Shown here in pieces: positions 21,283-35,700 of a DNA stretch of 64,000 nucleotides; positions within the stretch are counted from its first letter, which is position 1, and each line of letters begins with the position of its first letter. The notes under the pieces were generated by a model. That model worked only from the letters and a program-made list of their open reading frames with translations. It searched no databases and was not told where the DNA came from. Where the stretch lies: NCBI RefSeq assembly GCF_032854445.1, contig NC_088304.1, positions 35,075,551 to 35,139,550 on the forward strand, written 5' to 3'. A program made the translations under genes and the position numbers. Source of the DNA: Liolophura sinensis (lineage: Eukaryota > Mollusca > Polyplacophora > Chitonida > Chitonidae).

Positions 21283-21689
21283 ACAGTACATGTGTGTGAA
21301 TAAATATAAAAATAAAATATAAGCCACATTCCATAAGAGTTATGCATTATTCATAACCATATCTCCATACAGACCTGTAAAGCAATCAGTTTATTTTAAC
21401 GTGTTTAATAAGAGGAAAAAGGAAAAATTACAAACAAGTAGGATAAAAATGATACCCGGCCATCGTGCACGTAAAGGCCCACTTTTCTTTGTAATACGGA
21501 AGTTTAATGTGAAGATATACCTACTCACTTTGGCATACATATCCGTTTAAATGCCAGCATACATTTATATCAGATGGTGTGAAGCACGCCTTGCGAGGTC
21601 ACGAGGCGATAACCCTCCTCGCGCGCCTGCTGATTTCACACCGGCTTCTGTGTTGAGAGAGGGGGAATGCAGATAGTCCTGGAGAAAAC
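21280..21689 (+). promoter_or_regulatory. UBASH3: Presumed UBASH3 promoter and 5'UTR
   Basis: The sequence becomes more GC- and CpG-rich toward the start codon (GGCGATAACCCTCCTCGCGC at about 21605-21624). No clear TATA box is placed. The start context AAAACATGGC has A at -3 and G at +4, a good Kozak match. The role is inferred only from position. Confidence 0.4.
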
Positions 21690-21811
21690 ATGGCTTCAGT
21701 CCCAACTCTACCGCCTCGCCGCCAGAGGACAGGCTCTCAGGCGTCTCACCGTGCTCGACGACAGTCCACCCTCGACGTCTTACTGCAGATGGGCTTCAAC
21801 CAAACACGAGC
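21690..21811 (+). CDS. UBASH3: UBASH3 coding exon 1
   Basis: Starts [17 protein letters not shown], a basic and proline-containing leader, and then [16 protein letters not shown], the first half of the UBA domain with its conserved MGF. The donor is GAGC|GTAAGT at 21812 in phase 2. A longer open frame overlapping this exon (21667-22083) is in the wrong frame. The ATG at 21690 gives the family-like N-terminus. Confidence 0.93.
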
Positions 21812-24800
21812 GTAAGTTGAGCGAATTCTGTCGTTTAGTTATGGGTATACAAGCTAGAAATGAACAGGGGTGTGTGGTGTTTTTTCCCAATGACAGCTCG
21901 CGTACTACTACGCACTGTGGCTGTTGTACGTGTACGCGAGTTGCACTCGGCTGCACTGTGCCTGTCAGCGCGGACTCAACGCCACAGGCTGCACGATACT
22001 ACTATAGCATTGCATACACCGTATATACATACAGGTCTACTGTCAACCCGTGGGTCGCTATAATTCCATATGTAGTCTGCTGATATGATAAAAACATTAA
22101 ACAAGGACGGTTTCCCTTGCTTAATGTAGTCACTAGCTGTAATGTTTGTTTGACCTCATTTGTAGTAACATGAACAGGTAAATATTGGAAGCATACAAGA
22201 GACATACATGTAAACAGATCACGTGACAACAGGGAAATATAATCAATATTCATACATACACACGTAAACAACACATATGCTCGTTGAAAACAACCAATGT
22301 GGTGAAAAGCACAACGGGAGTCATTACGCGATTTTAGGGCCACTGATCATTGATACACGGGCCACTGCCACAGTGTGCGGAGCGTAATGTCAATCACTGT
22401 GACAACAGCTGTCAGGGGTTGTATATGTACAATGTTGATAGTGATTCGTGTATGGGTTTGTTTACATTTGCATGTGTTTACATTTTTCAAGATACAGTTC
22501 TTTGTTGGGCTTTTTTATGCAGTTTGGCGTAACATAATGTGAAAATCTGTGCAGTGTTTCAGGAGATTGAATTCACATGTTTCACCTTTTCCACTGTGAA
22601 CAACTTTAGATACCTTTTTCATGTCTGGTAGAAGGAAAAAAAGACCCATGTTTAGAAAATGTAGCTGTCCGAAATAACTGTGCACCAGTGGAAGAACGTG
22701 ACCTAATGGCTGGGACCCATCAACAAAGTCTAATTCATCATTAAATGTGTAAACAAACCAATAAAGTGTTCAGAATTCATTGTATATTGGTTGTAGTTTT
22801 CATTTGCAGACAGTGTTAAAATGAATGGGTATATATTCATTTTATTGAAGCAAAAATCCCATAAATGGTGAAGTGATAGTTCAACATCATACTTTAGCGA
22901 ATCAGTGAAGTTCTCAGCTGAACCAGGAAGTAAATTTCATCAGGTGGACTCACTACATTTTGATAAGATGTGGTTTATCAGCTTGTTGTGTGACCATATA
23001 TTGCGTACCGACTTCACAGCAGTGTTCAAAGAAAATGTGGAATATAATTTGTACTGGTAACAGTATATTCCTCATTATCGTTATGCACCAGCGATCATAT
23101 CCCTTTTACAAAGTTATTAAACCCATGTTATCTCAAATCTTAAATACAAATGGGAAACTGAATGTATCAACCAGTATACCTGTGTGCAGGCCAGTTTCCC
23201 TGTCTGTTAATAAAAAATGTTTAAAAAAAACCAAAAAAAAAAAACTGGAAGATTATCAACCAATGTCAAATCATAGCAGTCCTTCATTTGTCTGTTTCCA
23301 TGATGCATGCTAGAATAAACTTATTCAATTAAAATATATATATTTTTGAAATTAAGAATAAATTAGGACAATTTTATGAGAGAAAATCAAATTAAATTGT
23401 TGGGTGTAGAAATGGTAGAAAGGTTATTTCTGTGTTACTGATGTCATGGTCGCAGAGATCATGGTTTAGCCCTCTGAGCCAATGAGGCATCAGCGAATGA
23501 TGTATTAAAGTCCGATATATTTTCACATTGTTTGACTTTCTGCCTTTTGGCTTTATTTGTTGATCAGTGGATGTATTCATGGAGAGATGTATTGTCTGGA
23601 GTTGAAATACTAGTCCACCATGTTGTCCGTCTTTTTGCTTCGACATTCTTTTCCGTGCTGTAAATGATGAAGGTTGCGATGTGTGAATAATAAGGAGTTA
23701 CTGTCCCTAGCAGGTCAGCTGACAACTGTTACATTGTTGTTAGGAGATTCACCCAGTAATCCCAACATCATCAGCTGTCACAGCGAGTGAGGCTCCATAG
23801 GGTGACCTCACACACCGGATTCCCCTCAATGAATAAACCTGGCTGTACTGTGTGATGGAATCTGATCCTAGAGTACCCCCGCCTCTCGGCCCTCAAATGT
23901 TACGGTCAAGTGAGGACAGTGGAGCACTGTGTTATTGTATTTTTCTCAGTTGCACTGGAATCGCTGGACTCAATCGTAGTCTTGTCTTTCGTTGACGTAA
24001 TAGCTATAGGTATTGTTGGTGCAGGCTGCAGACAGAAAATCCCTGTGGCTGTTATCTGGTGTTAACTACACCCTGCTTTCAGTTCTTCATTTTGTTTGCT
24101 TTGTGAACTGCTTTATCTTTTAATGCAGTTGTAAACTCTTCTGTTCAAAGATATTTAGGCCTATATTTTCTGTACATTTTAACATCTGTGTTCATATTTA
24201 TTGGCATTTGTCACGTGTCTGGTTAAGGGCAGTGGATTACTGCGTCAGATGTAAACTACAACACTCAAAAAAATATTTTGTTAATTTCGTCAGAAATTCT
24301 GTGGTGAGACATTCTGTTGGAATATATTTTGTTATTATAACACAATAATGCATGCCTTATATCTTGTGGCAGATTGATGGGCTTTTTTGACATTGTTTCA
24401 GATCTCGTGGAAGGATGGGCATGTAGTTTTTGAGGTCTTTTATAGGTAGGATGAATGTACAGTTTGCCTAGAGCCTATAGCAGGATGGGAATATATCTGT
24501 ACTGTAGTTCATTCCCAGCTTGTGGCTATATGTACTGTAGTTCGTTCCCAGCTTGTGGCTATATGTACTATAGTTCATTCCCAGCTTGTGGCTATATGTA
24601 CTGTAGTTCATTCCCAGCTTGTGGCAGGATGTACTGTAGTTCGTTCCAGGCTTGTGGCAGGATGTGCTGTAGTTCGTTCCCGACTTGTGGCAGCATGTAC
24701 TGTAGTTCGTTCCCGGCTTGTGGCAGCATGTACTGTAGTTCGTTCCCGGCTTGTGGCAGGGTAGAGATACAATTTACCCACAATATAAAGCATTGAGCAT

Positions 24801-27800
24801 ACAGTTTGAGTTGATGAACAGTGACAAAAGAGACTTACCCTAATTCCGCCATACGAGGGAAGATCTCCCAGCAACCTGCGGATAGTCATGGGTCTCTTTG
24901 TGGGCTCTACCTGGTTCCCTCCCATCACAATGTTGTATGCCATATAAGTGAAATATTCTTGAGTATAGTATATAACATGAATCAAAAAAAATAAATTATT
25001 CTGCAACCTTTTTGGCATATGAAAGAGCAACTTTCAATTCAGTTTATTTCATTTGATTTTGGAGACAATTAAAACTACATTGGTTGTATTGGCCAGTGTC
25101 TAAAACTGATAATTTTATCAGTCAAAACAGAGTAAAGCCCTCAGAATATGCTTGAATAAACACCTTGCAAACATGTGAATATTTATTTATTTATTTGGTG
25201 TTTTACGCCGTACTCAAGAATATTTCACTTATACGACGGCGGCCAGCATTATGGTGGGTGGAAACCGGGCACAGCCCAGAGGAAACCCACGACAGGATCA
25301 GGATGGGCATATAGTCTGTGCCCAGCTTTTGGCAGGATGGGCGTATAGTCTGTGTGCAGCTTTTGGCAGGATGGGTGATAGTCTGTGCACAGCTTTTAGC
25401 ATGATGGGCATATAGTATGTGCACAGCTTTTGGCAGGATCAGCATATAGTATGTGCCCAGCTTTTGGCAGGATGGGCGTATAGTCTGTGCACAGCTTTTG
25501 GCAGGATGGGCATATAGTCTGTGCACAGCTTTTGGCAGGATCAGCATATAGTCTGTGCCCAGCTTTTGGCAGGATGGGCTTATAGTCTGTGCACAGCTTT
25601 TAGCAGTATGGGCAAATAGTCTGTGCCCAGCTTTTGGCAGGATGGGCATTATAGTCTGTGCATGGCTTTTGGGAGGATGGGCTTATAGTCTGTGCACAAC
25701 TTTTCAGCCATAGTTTTCAACAGGCATGACAGGCAGGAATTGGTTTGGTGGCAGGATAGGTACATATGTACTTCTGCATGCCAAGAGAAATGCGTACTTG
25801 TAAAATGGGTGCTCTACGTCTGGCTGCATACTGTTATTGTATAATTCATAGCACATGGTAAACATAGCAATGATCAATCAAGCCTTTACATATTTAATGA
25901 TATTCATCTAAAAATGGAACCTGTTTAATTGATTTATATGTACAGTCGTCAAATGTATTACATTGTATGACCTGTGACCATTGTAGGTATCAGTAAGGGT
26001 TTTTTCTTTCTGACCTTTAGTCTTCAGAAAACCTTATCACCATGCAGTCCTCTATATTTATATGGCGTTCAATTGTTACACCAATGCATGATCAATATTC
26101 AATTTATTTATTATGTTTATTAGCTCACCTAACGAAGTGAGAAGAGGTATTGTGAGAGGAGGATCAGATGATGTTTGTGTCGGTGTCCAGTTTGGTTAGT
26201 TTTTGGCCAGTCATAGGGTTGTGGTGGTAACCCATAGTACACAGATAGCCAATCACTGGTAGCGATGTGCATATCGAAGACCAAGGAAGTTCTTTTACTT
26301 CATAGCTCAACATTTTGCTCAGCTCTTCAAGGGTTGCAATTGCCTCCCATAGTACATGGGTTGCCACATGCAGTTCGTGATTAGCACATCAAACTGCTCA
26401 CGGTGGTTTTCACCACCATAGCATATGAAGTCACTGCTTTGCAATCCTTATGCATAATTTAACAGTCATAGTTGTCATAGTTAACACTCATAGTTTGGTC
26501 TTTCTCCCTGATTTAATGACAACATCCTAAAACTATGTAATTAGAGAATATCTCTGTATGACAGTGTCAATTATTCTACATTGGGGGGGGGGGGGGGGGG
26601 GGGGAGGGGGGAGGGTATAGAGGTCAATATTTCACATGGCTTGAGCATTATGCCATTTTACAAACTGTTCAGTCAGGTGAGCTATCGATATTCTCTGAAT
26701 GCAATATTGTTCAAGAGATGAAACTGTTAGTGTATAAAAAAACGTTTTATAACAGTAAACTTTTTTCATTTCTGCTCCTTACAGTAAATGTACAAATACA
26801 TGTATACAAGATGCACAGTTACAGTTTTTTTTCCAGTCTATTTCCGTGGTAACATTAACAAACAGTCTGTTTCTATGGTAACGAGCTACATTTAATGTCT
26901 TCACACCTGGCCATTACAAGTTTGTTAACCATGATCAGCATGAAAACAGTTTTATTGTCTCCCTGCCAAACTGAGTCGGCTTCAATTCTACCAAACTTCC
27001 TTCTTTAATGCAGACATGTCGAAAGATATAAACTGCTGTCCTAGCTGTGTAAGCTATTTTCAGACTACATCATAGACCTATGTCAGTTTAAGTGCACATC
27101 TTTGTTGCACTTCTTTTGTGCACTCCTTGTGAGATCCTTCGGTGACCTGTCTTATGGTTTACATGAAATGTCACTTACACATAGTTAGCTCATTTCACTG
27201 TTACTTTCCTTGTCATGCAAATACATGCATATACTAGTATACTTGCTCATGTTTTCCAGGTATTCTCACACATGCACATTTCAATCTTCAACCATTTTGA
27301 GAAGTTGATCAGACATGTTAAGTAATCTTTGTACTTCACTGGTGGGCCTGTGGCCCTAAAGGATGATCAGCTCTGCTACCTTCACTTAGATTATGACATG
27401 GTATATATCCACCATGTAAGGAGCCCCTATGAAGAGTTTTGTCATACATGTGTGTACAGTAATGTCAAATTTTAATTGCATGATCCTTTATTTAATTGGT
27501 CAGATGCAGATGCAAAGATAGCTGTTTTTTATGCAATGAAATTAACAACATTACTTATCTGTTTTCATGGATTTCTCTCATTCTGTAGTGTTGTAAAACA
27601 ATTCTTCTATATGAATTTATGGCCTACAAATAAACAGAATTCAGTCGGTACGGATTAAATGATTTGGAAATTCGTACAAGCAAAACCATTTGGAAAATCT
27701 TATCAAGATGGCTATCATAAAGGCAAAAGCCTTCTGATATCTTGATCTGGTATTTTGTGCTATAGGCATGATATGTGCAGAGATCCAGGTGCATGATACG

Positions 27801-30800
27801 TGCAGAGATCCAGGTGCATGATACGTGCAGAGATCCAGGTGCATGATATGAGCAGATATCCAGGTGCATGATGTGAGCAGATATCCAGGTGCATGATATG
27901 AGCAGATATCCAGGTGCATGATATGAGCAGATATCCAGGTGCATGATACGTGCAGATATCCAGGTGCATGATATGTGCAGAGATCCAGGTGCATGATACG
28001 TGCAGAGATCCAGGTGCATGATACGTGCAGAGATCCAGGTGCATGATGTGAGCAGATATCCAGGTGCATGATGTGAGCAGATATCCAGGTGCATGATACG
28101 TGCATGGATCCAGGTGCATGATCCCTGCAGAGATCCAGGTGTATGATATGAGCAGATATCCAGGTGCATGATACGTGCAGAGATCCAGGTGCATGATATG
28201 AGCAGATATCCAGGTGCATGATATGAGCAGATATCCAGGTGCATGATATGAGCAGATCTCCAGGTGCATGATACGTGCAGGGATCGAGGTGCCTGATACG
28301 TGCAGAGATCCAGGTGCATGATATGAGCAGAGATCCAGGTGCATGATACGTGCAGAGATCCAGGTGCATGATATATGCAGAGATCCAGGTGCATGATACG
28401 TGCAGAGATCCAGGTGCATGATATGAGCAGATATCCAGGTGCATGATACGTGCAGATATCCAGGTGCATGATATGAGCAGATATCCAGGTGCATGATACG
28501 TGCAGAGATCCAGGTGCATGATACGTGCAGAGATCCAGGTGCATGATATGAGCAGATATCCAGGTGCATGATATGAGCAGATATCCAGGTACATGATACG
28601 TGCAGAGATCCAGGTGCATGATACCTGCAGAGATCCAGGAGTGCATTGTGGATCCTCTTTTCAGTATTTAGGGTATGTTTTGATGATATGTGCCCTGTCT
28701 GATGCCTGCAGCATGGCATTCCAGTGAGGCATGTCTTTAAGCATGTTCACTGTACCCAGTAAAAATCATATTTATTGATTTATGTACTGACATATTGACT
28801 TGTTTATGTGGCTGTGTATACGTCTGGCTGCACACTGTTACTGTATAATTCATAGCACAAGGTAAACATAGCAATGATCAATCAAGCCTTTACATATTTA
28901 ATGATATTCATCTAAAAATGAAACCTGTTTAATTGATTTACATGTACAGTCGTCAAATGTATTACATTGTATGACCTGTGTCCTGTGATAAGTGCCATGT
29001 CTGGTGCCTTCAGCATGGCATTCCAGTGAGGCAGCGCTTTAAGTATGTTCACTGTACCCTGTAAAAATCATATTTATTGATTTATGTACTGACGTATTTA
29101 CTTGTTTATGTGTCTGTGTATTTATCTCCTGAATATGGTTTGAACACCATATTCAGGATTTTTTTCCTGCCTCACTATGAACACGGTTTATTTGCTTTGA
29201 GAAACTTGGCAGAATGAGGGAGTGGAGTTGTGGCAGGAGGGTCATGAATGCCTATACAGTTCCTTACTTGCTCATTTTTTCTAGATTTGGGTATGTCATC
29301 TCACAGACAAACCCAGTTAGAGCTACATTCTTTCATCATGTGAGCTGTAGGGACAGAGGATAGTTGGTGTACGTGTATATTGGCAGGGTATGGAGCCAGG
29401 TTGTCACTCAGGGCTGTACAGTTCCAGAATGACCTTTAAGAACTCTATTATTCATTATCTGGTAGGGTGGAAAATGCTGTAAACCGCATATTCTGCTACT
29501 TTGTAGCCCCCAAAATAAGCAATCATCAGTGCAAAGACCATTAAATACCATATTCAAACTACCTTTATTCATTAAAAAAAAAAATGCTGCTCTGTACCTG
29601 AAAGTTGTGTGGGGATCTATAGACCATATAGATAATGGTTGCCAAATGACTGGAAACTGAGTTTTTGCAATTTTTCTTTTCACCTTAATGGATTATATAC
29701 CTGTAGTGTTCACTAGCATAATTACCTGCATAAGAAATAACTAGATTTGCATGTAGTCTAACATTATAAATGTGGTGTTAACCTGTGGATGGTGGTGGGT
29801 TTACCCCCGGCTCTGCCCGGTTTCCTCCCACCACAACGCTGGCTGCCGTCGTATAAGTGAAATATTCTTGAGTATGGCGTAAAACACCAATCAAATAAAT
29901 AAATAAATAAATATGGTCTTTGGGATACATTTTTTATGAATTAGGCTACACTGATTTAAATTGTTGGTTTTACACTTTTTCATACATCAGAGGAGAATAT
30001 GGAAATGAAAATAATGTCTTCTTTCCTGTTAAAGACATTTACATGATCAGAACGCCTTGAAAAACATGAAAAAGAGTTTAAAATATGAAGATCAGACAAA
30101 ATAAGAGGGCAGACTTCGTTTTGTTCCATTTATTAATTTTGTAGTGTTGGCTCATAATTGGAATACCAGTATAGTTTTCAATGGCCTTTCCACCTGTGCT
30201 TACTTACTTTTCAGATATTCTTTCACATTAAGTTTCTAACCATAAACTAGACCAGAAATTGACTTTCGTAAACTTTTGAGACATTAATGAACTATAAGGT
30301 ATTAATCAGTGTGGCCACTACAAGTGATCAGTAAGTAGGATAAATGTACCAGTTGTTTGGTAGCAGACCTCATTAACCTGAGGCTGATGAGAATCAGTGT
30401 AAAATGATTATATGCTGATTATATACTTGAGCAAAACGAAGTAAGTGTGAGTGGAAGAAAGCATCCGGGTTTGGTGAGTTAAGTGTCTTTGTTAGTTTGC
30501 CTTGTTGACCTGGTTTTTCTGTTGATTATTTCATGGTTTATAAACAAGAAGTTAGCCACAAACAAAATCTCTACAGGAAGATAATAGTTATTCTCATTAT
30601 TATCACCCGTTACAGGTTAATGTCATTGCAATAAGTATTACATCATCACAGGTTAATGTCACTGTAATAAGTGTTACATCATCACAGGTTAATGTCACTG
30701 TAATAAGTATTACATCATCACAGGTTAATGTCACTGTAATAAGTGTTACATCATCACAGGTTAATGTCACTGCAATAAGTGTTACATCATCACAGGTTAA

Positions 30801-32672
30801 TGTCACTGTAATAAGTATTACATCATCACAGGTTAATGTCACTGCAATAAGTGTTACATCATCACAGGTTAATGTCACTGCAATAAGTGTTACATCATCA
30901 CAGGTTAATGTCACTGCAATAAGTGTTACATCATCACAGGTTAATGTCACTGCAATAAGTGTTACATCATCACAGGTTAATGTCACTGCAATAAGTGTTA
31001 CATCATCACAGGTTAATGTCACTGCAATAAGTATTACTAAAGATGTGATGGCATGCCTGGGGGAATATGAGTGGTTAGGCTTAACGTAGGTATAATTCCC
31101 TGGAGATTACATACGTTTAGTTACAGCCAGCACCTTGGCAGGCCATTGTCTGATCAGGACATCTTTAAAACATTATTTGTTGGTTGTAACCTGACTATAG
31201 AAAAAAAATATTTTTCTTTTCTTTTTTTTACACTTATACTAATAAAGATGTTGGTTTGTACAAACAAAGTAATGTCCAGATAAAATGTAGTAAGATTCTG
31301 TCAGAAAAACTGTACAAAGAGGCTATACACTAGATTTTTGACCAAGAATGCATATTCACAAATTAATTCAGATGTTCTCTATACACCAAGAGTATAACTG
31401 AAATGATCTCCATACAGCTTTAGTTTCTGTTAAATTCATAAACTTGTACTGTTTGTACTGTTTTTGGTGTTAAAATTAAAAAAGCTGTATTACCCATTTG
31501 GAACAGTAACATGTGCACAGACGATACTGATATATTTTGTGAAAGGTAATATTGTAAGCTGTTTTAAAATAATAACAAACATTTGATTGAATTTGTGCAG
31601 CATTGAACCACTTCTTGCTGAAACTCTCTGGCATACAGCTGCTTTATGAAGAGTAGGGCCCTTTTTGGAGGGCTGGGTTTTGCCCAGTGAAGGTACAGCG
31701 GGTATTAGTAGTAACATGGAGGCAGGAATGTTTAGGCAGTTTGTGGTAATAATAAGTCTATGTATAACCTCCCCTTCAACTTTATGGTCACGCTCTTAAC
31801 CTCAGCTGAAGAGTTCAGCTATAATTCTCGCCTGGATAATGGGAAGAACTGGTGCAACTATGAGGGCAAAAAACAGCCGATTTGTGCTCACATGATACAG
31901 CTGGCATCTGCGGCAGAGAAAGCCACTACCCTAAACGCTCTGAAGTATACTACACGTTATTGTAGAGCATCGATATCATTTGGTGGTATTTGGGAACTGG
32001 CCATGAAATTTAGGCATATTATGATCTATCATCACTCTCAAAGGCCTTCAGCTGCAGATCATTCTCATCATTTAACATCGATTTTGTAATGAAAAAAATC
32101 CCCAAATCTTGCCAATCTTCATAAATCATAATGGTATAGGGACTGTTTCTGATTATCATTGATATTGGGTTGGTCCCCCTGGAGGCATGTTGTATATGTA
32201 GCTTTCCGGTGATAATTATTATATCAGCGAACCTTCAACCAGTTTTGCAACAAAAAGCAGTGGCTTGTGTACACAACTGTTCTCTCATTCAGTGATTCAA
32301 ATAATAACACAGCATTTTCTATAGGCTGCCCAGGATTAAAGGAATGTAAACGTGGAATGAAGACATACATGGGTGCGGTTCTATGCAGCTCTGAGTAGGC
32401 TATATTTTCATAACAGGACGGGGACATGTCAGTGTGGTCAGGCTGCTTGCCTTAATCATTTAATAGGTCAACCCAAATATGGATTAAATCATAGCCTTAG
32501 ACAGGAAATTTTCACCTTTGCCCTCTGTCTCCATTTTGCTTGGTCTTGCATGAAGTTCACTATAGAGATCATTTGCCTTCCACTTATATGATGGGTTTAT
32601 ATACACATAAAGTTATCAGTCACTCACAACATATGGATGTCTTATTGTGCGTATTATGTCCTGTTCACATGG

Positions 32673-32734
<62 letters not shown>

Positions 32735-35700
32735 TTGATCCAAAAAGTGCTCAAACCACATCTGCGGAAGTCTGGAATCTCACAGCTTTCAGGATCTAGT
32801 CGAGCCTTTATTATTATTAGCTGGTATTACTGGTTAGGATTGTCACTCCACGTGCCTGATGCAGCCTGATGTGGAAGTTCCCATGTCCCTCACCTTACCG
32901 TTGCCCTAGGGTCCTGCTTGCATACAACAAGGGGTTGACAGTGTGAGTGTTCAGAGCCATTTCTGTAATTGTTCATAAATGTGTTGAAGATCACGTCTAT
33001 AAAGGCCTTCCATCAACATGGCTGAATTACTCTGTTGTGGCATTTTTTGTCAGTAACTCACCAAAAGTTTTCTCAGGATAATCTGGCTTCATTGTATATT
33101 TTGTTGAACACAAATCAACTATAAAACATACTAAAGAATGAATTCATAGTTGTACATGTTAATTTCATGTAGATATTGGTCTACTGTAAGTCCAAGGTGT
33201 GATCTTATTGTAATTGAGGTCTGTTAGCAACCTGCGGATGGTTGTGGGTTTCCCCCGGGCTCTACCCGGTTTCCTCCCACCATAATGCTGGTCGCCATGA
33301 TATAACTGAAATATGCTTGAGTATGGCGTAAAACACCAATCAAATAAATAAATGTTATAATTAAATTATTTGCTGAGTTTGGCTCTGGTTAGTATGACTC
33401 ATCCATATTTCCCTTCATCACATCAATTGTTGTTTCAGTGAAGCATCATTTAAGGGTTCTTTGAAGCTATTACTGTCTGTGAGATCCAAGCGCCTTAGAG
33501 AAAAAAAAAATGTGTGGATCTTGTATGAGTTAATATCTCCTTGATGTTAAAACACTGAGCTAAAATCCGGAAGGCCTCCTCAGACTGTGTTATCAGAGCA
33601 GAAGCAGCTGGACCTTGCTGATTACATTTTGTGTGTTTGTCTGTGTAATGGATGAATGCACTGAGTGAAAGGTTCTGTGGCTACAGCAGTTTTAAGACAC
33701 TTCTCAGTGTTATAGTCGTTTGGTTGCTCTGAATGAATGAACTGTTTAAAATATCGATAGCGATGTAATGTCACATAGCACCGAGATTTGACCGCTGTGT
33801 TTTATCAAAATTTAATTGATTTTGTGCAGCATCAAAAAATAAATGAAAATAGCTCTGGGCACATGTTTCCATGGGAGTTTGAAAGTCACATCTGAGGTCA
33901 TGTTGACAATACGTGGTCAACATCACTTGTGGGGCCATGTTGACCGTATGTGGTCAACGACTCTCATGGGGCCATGTTGACAGTATGCAGTCGACGATAC
34001 TTGTGGGTCATGTTGACAGTATGCAGTCGACGATACTTGTGGGTCATGTTGACAGTATGCAGTCGACGATACTTGTGGGTCATGTTGACAGTATGTAGTC
34101 AGCAGACGTTTGTGGGGCCATTTGCACTTGCAGTCCAATGTTCATTGTGAAAACCACTTATCTTCTACCAATATGGTGTGTATATCTGTATATCAAATGT
34201 GAGAAAGTTCATCAGTGACTTGCCAAAGACCGGTGGTTTGTCAAAGGCGCTCTGTTTTCTGCCGCCATATACAGTGTTTTTTGAGTATGGCGTTAAACAG
34301 TCAAATAAGCAAGAAATAAATTTTAAAGTTGAAAAAACAAAATGCTGTGGATTCAGAAAGAGGCAGAGCTCTGCATGATGGTTGAAAGTGTATCTGATGA
34401 TAAAAGAAACTGGCACCAGGTACTTTATGATCAAGTTTGTTGCCTCAGATACTGTATAGTAACCATTTGTTAAGCATGATGTTTGGGTAATCTGAAAAAG
34501 AGATCCCAGAGATAATAGAGATAAAACTGTGACTGGGTTAGCAAGAATTGATAAATGCTAACGTTCAGGCAGAAGTTGTCCTACTCAATAGAAGTGATCA
34601 ATTATGTTAATTATCAGATGACACTGGCTATCAATGCACTATCAGATATTGATACAGCTGTTCAGGAAGTGACAAAGTTATCATTGTGTGTCAGTTATTA
34701 ATTGTCAGTGGTTGCCAGGTAAAACTGACTGAGGCTAGCACTTGATCTTGCTTTCATCACTGACATCAGTACTCACAGACATCATCAAGTACAGTATTTC
34801 TCACAACACCCCACCCCTCGTGAGCCCCACTACTCACAGCAGCAGCACATTCCCCAGCTCTCATCACTGACATCATTACCTCAAGGTGCAATAGTTCTTA
34901 AAACACCCCACCCCTTGTGAGCCTCACACACAGCAGAAGCAGTAGAATTCCTAGCCATCATCATCATTACCTTAGGGTAGCGCCCACGGACGTTCTCACA
35001 CCCCACCCCTTGTGAGCCTCACCACACACACACACATACACTGTCCCTCTCATCACTGACATCATTACCTCAAGGAATTCATTAAAATTCATGGTCTCAC
35101 AGGTTGCTGCAGAAAAACTAGGTCACCTTGGCAGTGACATCCAACCCAATTCTGGGAATCAAAAACAGAAAGTAGGTCACTTCATCCCTGACTGATTTGA
35201 CTTCAGCATTGGATGGGGATGTACATCAAGCTTCAAATACTGTAATGGATGGCTGTTCTATTGAGAGACATAAAGCTGCAGTGATTTGTATTATAAAAAT
35301 CAATATCGTTTCTACTCGAGTATTTTAATAAAAATAAAAAGCTTCGCATAGTCCGTGGCTCATTCTCACAACCCAATCACTTCAGAAGCATTAACATTTC
35401 GTAAAAACAACAAAGATGCTATAAGGCTGAATTCTAGCTGTCAGTATCACTGAATCTTTAAACCCAGTCCGAAAAAAAAATGTAGGTTATCAGGTCAACC
35501 TTGGTGCTGAATATTAGAACAAATTCATATAAGTGTAAACAAAGACTGTGCTGTGCTGATAAATTCGTAGTGCTGTGGCACAAAAATGTTTTTACACTGG
35601 ACAAGGCATTGCTTATGGGTATTTACCACCAATGCCTTGTTCAGTGTACTTCCGTGATTACTTCTAAATGTCACTAAAACAAGTCCAGCACAGCGCAATG

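Noticed and set aside
21667-22083. 138-residue + frame starting at 21667
   Set aside because: Overlaps UBASH3 exon 1 in a different frame and runs through the donor. The frame starting at 21690 gives the UBA domain.
24455-25649. Cys-rich repeat frames (24455-24796 +) and repeat frames at 25203-25649 (-)
   Set aside because: 33-bp and 34-bp minisatellites inside UBASH3 intron 1. No splice logic.
27624-28719. Overlapping minus-strand open frames of 317-340 residues with a 25-residue repeat, resembling a repetitive secreted protein
   Set aside because: They arise from a 25-bp stop-free minisatellite. All three frames on one strand are open with the same cycle, which is the mark of a non-coding repeat.
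30603-31022. 139-residue minus-strand frame with perfect 12-residue repeats
   Set aside because: A 36-bp minisatellite. The period is a multiple of three, so the frame stays open automatically.
31760-32089. 109-residue + frame in UBASH3 intron 1
   Set aside because: No recognisable family, no consensus splice sites bounding it, and ordinary length for chance in a 16.8-kb intron.
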